Positions 50,800 to 61,069 of a stretch of DNA of 64,000 nucleotides are shown piece after piece. The notes below the pieces were generated by a model that did not search any database, had not been told where the DNA came from, and saw only the letters and a program-made list of their open reading frames with translations. This DNA is from Calycina herbarum. Its lineage: Eukaryota > Ascomycota > Leotiomycetes > Helotiales > Pezizellaceae. Each line of letters begins with the position of its first letter. The stretch's first letter is position 1. The position numbers and the translations under genes are program-made. Where the stretch lies: assembly GCA_001414485.1 (NCBI GenBank), contig LLEY01000006.1:124001-188000 (forward strand). The letters run 5' to 3'.

Positions 50800-52772
50800 G
50801 CCGGAGAAACTATGAAAGATAAACTCTCAACGTCACCATTGATTCAAGAGAAACAAAGAAACAGTTTCCTACATCTTCCCGGGGATGCATGCCTACCTCT
50901 AAAGTGGATCATATTCGAACTGATAGTTGTAGATTGGTGTTTATTCTCATCGAGATCAGATTGTTGTCTCATCTTGTGAAAACGAAGGCCATCAAAAACG
51001 TCTGGATTCTGGTAAACTTCCGGATCGGATGAGATTGCCATGCTGGCACCAAAAACCCATATACCTGGTCTCAAATAGGTCCCATCTAATAGAGTGATCG
51101 GTTTAAGTACTTTTCGTTGAAAAGCAACTGGAAGAAAAATCAGCGAGGTGGATTTGTTGGGGGTGGATAAAATTCTCACGAATTGCAGCTGGAGAATATC
51201 TTTGAACTTCTTTCATGAAGCTATCCATTTTCTTCAGCCTAAACATGGCATCGAGAGTCCAGACTCCTCCAGATTCTCTAAGAACTTGCAGTGCTTCCTC
51301 TCTCAAAATTAGAATGTATTCTAGAAAAGCAGCAAGGTCAAGTAGACAATTGACAACCAACTGGCTTGTTGTGTGAATTGATGCGGCCCCCAGTCCAAGC
51401 TGCAAGATTACTTGATATCGATAATTGCGTTTGTCGCGAGCGGGCAAGTTTTCTCTGAACCACTGGAACCTACACTATGAGACACTTAGGTTCTCCTGGA
51501 CATGACAGTGATTTTTTAGGGAAATCAGTATGCTTGGGGTCAAGGGTGAAAAGGAGGCTTCTGTCATGAGACCATTTCAAAGAAAAATACCGACATCGAT
51601 GGCCGTGTTATTTGAGCTAATAAACCCAAATTTCTTCTCGTCTAATTCTCGTTGCTTGATTGTGGGGGTCAAAAATTTCTCGGCGTCCCTATTCACCGAA
51701 TCTCGAAGTCAGTTTAACTGTTTAGAAAATGTGTAAAGTAGAGTCAGACAATTGAAAAGTTTCTCCAAGAAGAGTAAGGTTAATTAGAAACTCAAATTCC
51801 TAAATCTCTTCAAATTTAAGGGAATATACAGGACTTCTTTGAAAGAAAGGTTGTATGAAACGATTAAAATAACAGAGGATCTAACTTAATTGTTGTGCTT
51901 GTAGACCTTCCATAGCTCTGGGACAAAGTATCTAGCAAAGAATCGAGTGAAAGGGTGGTATTCCTTAAGCCTAGAGGCAGCCTGAAAAGCGTCTCGAGAA
52001 TAGTTGCAACTAATTTTGATCCACTCGGGAGTTCTATTGTAAGGAGCACCGACGAAGGCTCATCCGGCACTTCGACAAATTAACTGTGCGACTGCAGGTA
52101 AGAGTCTGATTGAAGTCCAATCTACTCCGGGTCAACATAAATAGAAAAGACAGCCATGACTGTTAGCCTGTGGGTGATGGGAATTGCTCTGGGAAGGCGA
52201 TCGCTAATTCTTCAGCCACTTCAGGGAAAACGTTGGCTGAAACCGAAATTAGCAATTGACATACGGCTTCCACAAGATGACTACGCATGTGCTTATTCAA
52301 GTCGACCTTCACAGTGTGAGCAAGAAGGCCAGGGTTTTGTAGTAGGAAGAAGTGAGTGTAACGATCTTGCATAATGTCAAATAACGCAGTTGTGAACTTG
52401 TCCTTGGGCATCATTTTCAACTCTTGCTATGGGAGAACAATTTGATCGTCTTCGGTTGTCCAGACCTGGTACGTAAACTTGTGCCACTGTGATGCTTAGC
52501 TCTATTTACTATAGAACAGGTTATACAACTACTCTGGTATAACCTTCCTTGAGAAGATTGGCAGAATCGTTCATCCATCTTTCTTTCGCCGCAGCTAGCT
52601 CGCCTTTGCCGAAATAGAAGGTTATGGTAGATATAACATTGTTCTTCTGGTACAGCAACAACAGGGTAATTCCAAGGTTAATCAGTGCAAAAGCAAGGAT
52701 AAATTTTTGGTGTAGAAGTAGATGACGGCAGGTCTAGATTGCAGAGACGAGAAATCCTTTGGAATTACCCAT
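50800..52772 (-). pseudogene. Cytochrome P450 pseudogene (near full length)
   Basis: Reading from 52772 down on the minus strand, P450 pieces appear in the expected order but in shifting frames. An anchor-containing N-terminus (IISTITFYFGKGELAAAKERW-like) carries an in-frame TAG. VWTTEDDQIVLP is followed by TAG (52429-52427) and QELKMMPKDKFTTALFDIMQ. FVGAPYNRTPEWIKISCNYS leads to EYHPFTRFFARYFVPELW, then TAA. FLTPTIKQRELDEKKFG, the helix-I stretch LGLGAASIHTTSQLVVN, KMDSFMKEVQRYSPAA with the ExxR, ISSDPEVYQNPDVFDGLRF, and finally the haem loop HFRGRHASPGR follow. The haem Cys is replaced by Ser and one loop glycine is lost. The parent enzyme resembles fungal secondary-metabolism P450s. Multiple stops and frame changes make function very unlikely. 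Confidence 0.88.
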
Positions 52773-53687
52773 GATGGCAATTACTTAGCAGATATTTCTT
52801 CTGAAGGATTTACGATAGTTTATTTGCCAGCGCGTCGACGACACACACGACTGAGGTTGACGAAGGCTGCAAAGTTTTGAGGTCAAGCTAAGTTAAGCCA
52901 AACTTATATAGATAGATGAGCTAGCGTTAGCGGGAATCACCGCCATGGCGCAGGACACGCGGTTTATTGCTACACAGTTGGGTGGATGAACTTCCCAAGA
53001 TTTCCAGTGAAGCAAGAAGCAGCCAGGAGGGAAAGCAATGACAACTGCCAATGAAAAGTCATTAGTGCTCCAACAGAAGGAAAGTAGGACCGATATGGAT
53101 AGCAACATAGTGTGGCCAAGAAATGGAAGACTACCGGAGTAGCCGTTTAGGAGATGCTTCGAAGAGTTCCGATTGATAAGGAAATTTTCTGGCCGGGTGC
53201 CAATTTTAAATCATGTAGCCATTTTTGTCCTTCCTACAGGTAAGGACAAAACGCACCGGGCGCCTTTCCTTCCCATAAGACATGATGTACTAAATCAAAT
53301 ATGGAACAGTGGATGGATTCTCTCCATGCACCTTTCGGCTATCACTGCCCGAGAAGGTCTAGAATACTGGAGAGTTTGTTTGGGTTTCTGATTGTTCGGC
53401 CCTCTTGGAAAATACAGAACTGATCAAAGTGGGTATGCAGAGAGTATAGCAAAACAAGAAGAAGAATGAGGTGAATCTTCAAGGTATACGTTTGTTTACC
53501 CGATGAATGATTGCCAACTTGGCAAAAGCAGAATATTGACAGATCAAAAAAGAGAAGGACTTTAAACCCACTTTCCCGCGCAAAACCCATGTTTTCCAGA
53601 AATAGTTGTTCATAGAGCAAATAAGTTGGAATCGAAAGGACTTTTGAGGCCCATCCCTTGAAATGTCAAGCACGCCAGTGATTGCCA
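52773..53687. other. Intergenic region upstream of the P450 relic
   Basis: No supported gene. Short frames on both strands lack domains. It may include decayed neighbours of the P450, but I recognise none. Confidence 0.45.
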
Positions 53688-55155
53688 TTATGTTCTAAGT
53701 GTCGACAAAAGACTCTCTTTGAAAGCCTTCTCAACAAGTCGTTTTCCGATTATCACAATTTTTCCCTCCGAGTTGTTCGACAATGGTTCTGAAGGTGCAT
53801 CCCTGATTTCAAAAATATCTCGAACTCCTTGTACGATTTTGAGATCACCGTTGGTCAGAGGGATTCTGGCTTTTAGTCTATGGATCTCATGACTTTCCTC
53901 TTCATAACCACCGGAAGGAGATGGCAGCACAGAGTCCCAAAGAATAGATCTTAACCACTTATCAAGTGCTGGCAATTGTTCAGCGTCCAAAACCGGTACC
54001 GGTATGGTCATGGTAGTGATTGACTAAAACCTGTCAGCTTGAGAGTGAGTAGATATTTGGGACAGTAAAATACCGGATCCAAGTGACTATGACCCTTGTG
54101 AGCCACATCCAACGACTCGACATTTTCATAGGCATGCAGATCCAACAAGAACCCCTCCAGATTTGGCACTTGACCTTGCTGGGTTACATGGATCTTTGCA
54201 AGTCCATTGATTGCTTGAACTCGCTCGCGCACCGCTTGGAGCTCTTCTTGACTAACAAGATCGGACTTGTTGAGAACAATCACGTCAGCATGAGAGATTT
54301 GTAAGTGTGCTGTGGTCATCAGTGGCCCTTCGTGACCTTCGTGTTCCTCATGTCCCTCGGTCGGAATGGTATCTTGTGCTGGCTCATCGAGACTCTTAAG
54401 TATGTTCTTAGCATCGATCAATGTAACAATACCATCGAGGTAAATGGTACTACCAAGTCCATCATCTACCCAAAATAGGGGGGCAATGTTGCCGGGATCT
54501 GCTAGTCCGGTTGTCTCTAAAAGGATGTAATCGAAAGCCCCTTTTTTGTCCATCAAAGACTCGATTGCATTAACCCCTTGGTCTCTTGGATAGCGTTAGT
54601 TGAAACTTTTTAAATATCCAACGAGGTCATACTTTACGGAGCAGCAAATGCACCCATTGCCCACCTCAAGCCATTCTTGGACTTGTTCTCCATCATTGTT
54701 GACTGTCAAAGTTTTCTCAATATCGGCAGCTAAAATGGTTATTACGTCGATGATTCCTGGATGGAAATAGGTTCTTACAGTTTCCAAATTCTAAGTGAGG
54801 ATATGTTAGCAATTAAGCGAACTTTGGATTTCTCATGACGCCCACCATTTAATATGACGGCAATTTTCTTGCCGTGCTGTTCCTCCAATATATAATTCCT
54901 ATCAAAATGAGAAACAGATAAAAACAAAAGGAAATGGCAGCCGAAGCTTACAACAGGGTTGTCTTTCCAGCCCCAAGATATCCTAAAGAATTGTTAGTTG
55001 AGACTGGTTGAGGCGAAGCTTAATGCCGAAGCAGCGCACTTACCAGTCACGATAGTGATGGGCACTTTGATTATTGGCGACTCTTCTCCATTTGCCTCAC
55101 CCTCGACTGCTACATCGACCAGCAGAGGGGGCTCGTCTTCTTCGTCGATGTTCAT
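53688..55155 (-). CDS. zng1: Zinc chaperone GTPase ZNG1 (COG0523 / CobW)
   Basis: Seven exons (55155-55044, 54982-54952, 54898-54846, 54790-54779, 54729-54633, 54584-54074, 54023-53688) give 383 residues. The Walker A loop GYLGAGKTT (residues 38-46) is followed by [20 protein letters not shown], the metal motif [10 protein letters not shown] (CxCC), the switch ETTGLADPG and the G4 motif NKSDLV. A His-rich loop ([10 protein letters not shown]) is present. The C-terminal CobW domain includes [11 protein letters not shown] and [13 protein letters not shown]1 uses GTP hydrolysis to deliver zinc to methionine aminopeptidase 1; the N-terminal DEPPLLVDV stretch sits where the docking motif of the human protein is. 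One exon is 12 nt and another 31 nt. All phases close to one clean frame. Confidence 0.93.
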
Positions 55156-55397
55156 ATTGGCTGTGTGGTTAGTTGACCTGTTGGAGGGAGAAGGAGAGTT
55201 GGAGAAGTGGAAGCGAATTAAACCCGAATTTGACAGGGGTCTGGTTTTGTGTGTCACCTCACTACCTAGCTAGCTCAACCGTGCCTACCTACCAACAAGC
55301 GCGTGAAGTTACCTACCTGTACAGGAATCTGCAGATTGCAACAATTCTTTCATGTAACATACAACATTTGCATCTTGTTTATGAAATTTTGCCCGAT
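55156..55397. promoter_or_regulatory. Short divergent promoter, ZNG1 / MOB gene
   Basis: Only 242 bases separate the two head-to-head start codons, so the genes must share promoter DNA and probably overlap in their leaders. It includes CCTACCTACC and CTAGCTAG words. No metal-response element could be assigned. Confidence 0.55.
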
Positions 55398-56920
55398 ATG
55401 TCGATGCCACCATCATCCCCAAGGCTACCAAGCCCGCCGCCTCCTACAGAGATTCAGATAGGTCCCAAATCACCTTCCTTGGGGAGCTCCTTCAACCAAG
55501 AACCTTCAATCGAACAGAGTGCCATCGATGCAAACTCGAAGCGGAGGATACACCCGGGGACTAAGTCTGCAGATATGGCTGCAGGTCCTCCTCTTATCCC
55601 CCTGAGCGAAGTATGCAAGCCTCCCTAATCATTGAGTCGCAAAAACTAACACCTCTACGGCTTGATTCTGCCTTCCAGCTCCAAGAGCACCTCAAAGCTT
55701 TGCACCACCATTATATAAAGCCCTCGAATAGCGATAACTCTGTGCCGATCAACCGCGAGACCGCAATTCTAATTGCTACCCAACCCGAGGGCGTCGACCG
55801 ATCGTTGTGGCTATACGAACTCTGTCGATTCCTTATTAACAAATGCAACGACTTGATAATTGGATTTCTGTTTGATGACCCTCCATGTTCCGCGACTACA
55901 TGCCCTGAGATGCGAGCGAGCGAGTGGCAGTTTCTATGCGCAGTCCACGAATCCCCAAAGAGCTGCTGTGCGATTGATTATTGTTGCCATACCCTCGATT
56001 GGGCCACGAACATTGTTACAAGTCAAAAGATTTTCCCCAGCCGCCTTAGTCTCGGTGCCGGTGATGCTTTGGATGAGCGCGGATCAGGAGTAAAACACTT
56101 AATTAATATCTTTAGGCGGTTGCATCGCATATTTGCTCACGCTTGGTTTCAGCATCGTGGTGTGTTTTGGCAGGTAGAGGGACAGTCTGGATTGTATGTT
56201 CTATTCAAGACTGTTTGCGATAGCTACGACTTATTACCAGCGGAAAATTACAAGCTTCCTCCGGAAGCCGAAGGGCTGGAACCGATGGAAGAGCCAAGAG
56301 CACAAGTTCCTTCAATTTTGAAATCGGACGCAAACAACAAGCCCTCTTCAATCGAGGAAGACTTTATAAATGTCGCCCGAAGCAACACCAACACGAGACG
56401 CCACATTCGGCAATCGCCCTCTGTTGGTTCTGCCGTCACCACAGTTTTGGAATCGGATGAGGAAGATCCAGATGTGACAGCGAAATTCGACGGGCTACAA
56501 ATAACAGAGGAGGAAGAGGAAGAGGAAGAGGATGGAGCTGAGGATTCGACTACGGAAGTCCCGGTGATTGTAGAGACATACGAAGTGGACGAGCAGCACG
56601 AGGCTGATCCAATCGAAATCGAATCTACAACGACTGAGAAGCCTGGATTTGAAGCGGAGGCAAATGATGAGTCGGGCATTTCTTTCACACCAGATTCATC
56701 AGAAGGCGAACCAGAAACAGAAGAACTAGAAATCACGCGAGCTATCACACCCGAACCGAAGATGGTAGATGAAGATGAATCGGCCGAGTCTATGTCTCCG
56801 ATAGTTCCTGCTCTGCCAAACGAAGTGCCAACTGAAGAGACGAAGAAAGAGAGTTCAATTGATGAGAAGTCACCGGATAGTGCAGAAGCGGCGGAGAAAA
56901 AGGAAGTCGTTTTGTCATAA
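55398..56920 (+). CDS. mob3: Phocein-type MOB protein (MOB-3/MOB4, STRIPAK)
   Basis: Two exons (55398-55610, 55679-56920) give 484 residues. After a Pro/Ser-rich N-terminus, the Mob/phocein fold runs from about residue 72 to 270. It includes WLYELCRFLINKCNDLIIG, CSATTCPEMRASEWQFLCAV, CCAIDYCCHTLDWATNIV and RRLHRIFAHAWFQHRGVFW. The zinc ligands C-x4-C and H-x4-H are present. The wording is closest to MOB4/phocein, the STRIPAK subunit needed for hyphal fusion and fruiting-body development in filamentous ascomycetes. About 200 acidic residues (EEEEEEEED) follow the fold and are longer than in animal MOB4. Confidence 0.88.
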
Positions 56921-57158
56921 TATAATTAATGCCTTGTACTTCTAAGATACCCATCAAGACGTCCAACAGGGCGTCAGTCACGTTACGGAGTAAGAAGAGA
57001 TTCATTTTCACAGGATAGCTTTGGATAGTGTTAAATATATTCCATTGAACAGTGTTTAATTTTTACAAGTGCATGGGTATCATCGCGACCAAATACAAAC
57101 TCCCGACGCCATTTTTGCCCACATACTCCAAGGATTCACCAATCTCACCGAACTATCC

Positions 57159-58202
57159 CTACTCCAATTCCACTGGACGTGACTGTTGTGGTTGTCTGGG
57201 TGATCCTTGGGCCGGGTGCTGATTCGACTGACTGGGTTTCATTTGATGTGATGGTTGCTGGTTCTGATATATTGGAGGCTGATGTGGGTTGGCGATTTGG
57301 TAGGCCGGATCGATCCGGTTCATTGATGGGCTTCTCGATGAGTTCAAGTGATTCCACGATACCCGAGGTCCTGCATTCGGTCCAGATGCTTGATAGGAGC
57401 TTCTTCCCCCTTGACTGCTTGATAAAGACCCTTGATACGATACTCTTGCATGCTGAGCGGCCATCGAAGAGTGTCCAGAGGGACTTGAATTTCTTGAGCT
57501 GAGCGGTTTTGGATATAGCTCATTATTGTCTTCTGGTCGGATTGGTGGCGAGTTCTGTGTGCCATAAGCAGCCGGTGGGTTTTCAACACCACTCTGCGAA
57601 CCGAAATCTGAATGAGTGCTTTGTGAATAAGCCAAACTTTGTCGCGGGCTATCTGTCAATGCCTGGTTCAACTTTGACCCGCTGACAATCTGGGCCCTGA
57701 CCATGATTCTTGACACCAAGGCAGAGTGGGCTTTCTTGAGGGTCTTCTTCACGAAGCCCGTCATCATAATATTACACTTCATATCCACATCTTCTCTCAG
57801 CCACAGCCCTTGTAATGGAAACCCCAACCCTAACTCCACGGGTCCTACGGGCTCTCCTGGTAACGATCCCCCCATCGTCCATTTTCCTTTGATGACCAAG
57901 CCCATCGGAGCATAGCAATGTGTTTGTAGCCCATTCTCAAGGTCGTGAAAGCAAGCATTGTAAGAAACCTTGCCACTCATCAAGCCTCCTGGTAAATAGG
58001 CAACTTTATCGGTGAGGGAATACCATTGGCAATGATATTCCTCGGCCGTCGCCGAGTTGGGTGGCTTTATGGGATGCCTTTCTTGTATGAGAGGGTTGAG
58101 GTCGATCATCTCGAGATGATCATGGAGTGTGGACATGACAGTCTCGCGAGAAATGCCCGCCGGTAGCGGGGTGACGGTCGTGAAGACGGTTCTTTTCGAC
58201 AT
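57159..58202 (-). CDS. DUF7053-type fungal protein of unknown function
   Basis: One uninterrupted frame of 347 residues with an ATG start. The first 180 residues look like a compact START/SRPBCC-like fold: MSKRTVFTTVTPLPAGISRE, YHCQWYSLTDKVAYLPGG, HCYAPMGLVIKGKWTMGG, LREDVDMKCNIMMTGFVKKT. The rest is Ser/Gln/Pro-rich and probably disordered. The arrangement matches a fungal family I know as DUF7053. No catalytic motif, signal peptide or membrane segment is visible. A lipid or small-ligand binding role is only a fold-based guess. Confidence 0.72.
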   Translation of the reverse strand: MSKRTVFTTVTPLPAGISRETVMSTLHDHLEMIDLNPLIQERHPIKPPNSATAEEYHCQWYSLTDKVAYLPGGLMSGKVSYNACFHDLENGLQTHCYAPMGLVIKGKWTMGGSLPGEPVGPVELGLGFPLQGLWLREDVDMKCNIMMTGFVKKTLKKAHSALVSRIMVRAQIVSGSKLNQALTDSPRQSLAYSQSTHSDFGSQSGVENPPAAYGTQNSPPIRPEDNNELYPKPLSSRNSSPSGHSSMAAQHARVSYQGSLSSSQGGRSSYQASGPNAGPRVSWNHLNSSRSPSMNRIDPAYQIANPHQPPIYQNQQPSHQMKPSQSNQHPAQGSPRQPQQSRPVELE

Positions 58203-59191
58203 CGTAGGGAAATGTCACACCCCGGGTAGGTTTCGTGTAGCTCGATAGGAAGTACTTTGGATTGAGGAAGCTGTAGATTGTTCAAGAGCAGGTCTGGGAA
58301 GGGAGGAGAGAACAAGGTATTGGTGGGAGGAAGAAAGAGAGGGTTGTTGGAAGGAAGTTGAAAAGAAATCAAGAGTGAAGTGAAAGGAGTCTGAGGGGTA
58401 GATTCCATCAGAACTTACCCACCGTAGGGTACAAGTAACTACAAGTTGGTAAATAAAATTATTATTAGCTCAGGGAACTAGGAATCCCGAAGACGACCAC
58501 CCGCCGCAATGCTGTCTGTGGCTGAGCCAATCTTGTGAGGCCTGAGGTGAGAAACAACCTTGAAAGCGAACTCGATACCCTGAGCGGTGCGCTGGCTGGC
58601 TGAACAATAGCCACGGAATTTAACGGAATTTAACGGAATTTCAGCACTAGCTGGTGTAATTTAGAGTGCTCGTGGCGCTCTTTATTGGAAATGGTGCCAC
58701 ATATAGTATTTGTTTTTGTAAGATGATGGAATTTATTTCATTCCATACGTACCTGGATTTGCAGAGGGATGATTGCCGCCGGATGTGCATTTACCGACGG
58801 CTCAGCCACAATAAGGTTAATAGCCACTTCGCAACCAACATTGAACAAAATATTCAATTGATTTTCTGTTGGCAAGGACCATCTTATGCTTCCTGAGAGA
58901 ATTTATCGGTTTGCAGCAGTCTTTCTTATTACTCTTGGATTTCTAGCACAATTACAATGACAGTGTTTAGGAGAAAGTTCCTCAAAACATTTTCGAATAA
59001 ATTTGGTTTTCCTCGCACAGTCAGGAATGAGTTGGTAGTCAAGAATCAAGATATGGAAGGGTGTTGGGAATGGCCTGGTTCTTGTTGCTCGGATATTCTT
59101 GCTAAGTATGAACATGTTATTACTATATATAGATTCGTTAAGCCTGCTTTTCGTCTTTAAATACAAATGTTCAACAACGATAGTATAGTTC
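58203..59191. other. Intergenic region DUF7053-type gene / GPI protein
   Basis: DUF7053-type gene promoter and GPI-gene 3' flank. A short tandem repeat of AATTTAACGG (about 2.5 copies) lies near 58615-58640. No gene recognised. Confidence 0.5.
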
Positions 59192-60108
59192 TTACATGGC
59201 AGCGAGAGCAATGGCGGCGGCGGCACCTCCAATAACCCATTGCGCATTGCCAGTAATCATTGGCATACCAGCAGTGCTTGCTGTAGAGGACGAAGCTGCG
59301 CCAGCGGATGATGATGAACCACTTGCTAAAGAACTTGCAGAACTTGTGGTTGCCAATGATGTAGAACTACCAGTTGAAGTAGCCCCTGAACTTCCTGCCG
59401 AACTTCCAGTTACTGCAGCTGTTGAGGATGTTCCTGTTTTTGTCGTTAAGCCAGATTTGGTTCCCGTGGCTGTCACGACTGCGGTACTGGCAGAGTTTCC
59501 AATGACACCCGCAGAGAGTGTCACTTCCTGCAAATACAGATCCTCAGCAGCATCGGTAATGAGAGTTGTAGTGGCTGATGAAAACCTCGAAGATTTGTAA
59601 TCGCGAATCAAAGTTTCGCTACAGCTTCCACTCTTCGAATCTGTGATTGTGCATCCAAAATCGATAGAAGCTGTGATCATTGAAGTTCCCGTATAAGCTG
59701 TAGCTGTAGTTTGATAATCCATGTGAATTGCTATAAACCCGTTCACGTTAGCACTCCTTATTCTTCAGCTGAAACAGATCACATAAATACACGAGAGCAA
59801 TAATAGCCTTTAACTTCAACCCAAGAGGAAGTACTTACTAGAAGGTCCTTGGGTCATCGTCAATGACGTTGGAATGGGGCAATCATCGTCAGATGAATCA
59901 GCGCAAGCAATCGAATAAGTTGTTGCTGCTGAATCCTATGACTCCAGATTTAGAATCCATTACTATCGATCGATCAACCATAACATACAGATTTAAGGAC
60001 CGAGGCCACGACCCCATAGTCGCCCATCCCAAAGAGATAGAGCGAGGTTGTGCTTTGAGCAGAGGCAATGCTCGTAAGAGCTAGAGCAAGGAGAGTGGAT
60101 TTATACAT
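59192..60108 (-). CDS. Small GPI-anchored Ser/Thr-rich cell-wall protein
   Basis: Three exons (60108-59989, 59935-59839, 59730-59192) give 251 residues. A signal peptide (MYKSTLLALALTSIASAQ) is followed by a compact N-terminal domain with paired Cys residues (YSIACADSSDDDCPIPTSLT, then FGCTITDSKSGSCSETL). A Ser/Thr/Ala/Gly stalk leads to MITGNAQWVIGGAAAAIALA, a GPI-type tail. The N-terminal layout is shared by many small fungal surface proteins of unknown role. The third-exon acceptor has a clear GCTAAC branch; its choice is supported by phase. Confidence 0.8.
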
Positions 60109-61069
60109 AATGAAGGTATTAAAAAGAATTATGAAGTAACGACAGTGATGGCTTTTAAAGCTCAAATTATTCCGATGCGTGATGGAATTCGAATTCAAGG
60201 TCCAGAGCGATTTTTGAAGGCGGAAAACACCACCCTTTTATTTGAACACCAGAATCTGCCTCTCCACTATGGAGTTCCAAAAAAGCTTGTCCTAACTCCA
60301 AGAAGGATATTCCGTTTGTAAGGGGGAATCTATCCGGCGGCACGGTTTTTTGATTTGATGAGCAAAGAGATGGGATTGGACCACCGGGGTCTGAGGGCCA
60401 TCGTTCAACCCACTTTTAAGATTGTCAACACCAGTAATTGAGCCGTCTTACTCTGTTCTGCATGGTGAAAATTATAATGTTCACTTGAACTGAACAAAAT
60501 AATGAGGTAACAATATCGAAAATCAGTAAAAGAGACAGTGATAAGGTTGCAGGTATAAAATGATAAAAAATTGCAATGTGATAACTTCGAAATTACACAG
60601 GCGCCGCGCCCTAAGATATCCAGCTCAAGCCTTGATTGAAGATTAACCTAAATACTTTGGAACAATGCTAGCTGATTGTCTCAAAATGTTTAGGAGAACA
60701 CTTTAGAATGTGCTTGAGTGGCTTTATTTGAGTGGAATGTGATTGTAAAAGGAGAATGCTTTGTTACATGCTTCTTAATAAGACAAAACTGGGCGTTGAA
60801 ACGGAAGTTATTCGGCAACAGGTTGCCGAATTTGTGTTTAAGAAAAGGGTATGAATTTTCACGGACCTGCCTCCGGGTCGATCTCGGACTTAATAATCAA
60901 CGGGAGCCGAAACCTTCGTCACTAAGTACCTCCACTAGCTTACCAAAGGGTACCATTTCTCCTCCAAACCACCACACTATCGAATGATACCTGCATTCGG
61001 AGGACTTGGGCGTGCATATTTTATCTCTGCAAAACCATGTGAAGCCCTTATCGGTCTGCAGTCACCATC
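60109..61069. other. Intergenic region GPI protein / RBR ligase
   Basis: Divergent promoter region. No gene recognised; the last 100 bases form the RBR-gene leader. Confidence 0.5.

Noticed and set aside
59196..59600. 134-codon plus-strand frame opposite the GPI protein
   Set aside because: It is the antisense image of a Ser/Thr/Ala-rich stalk.
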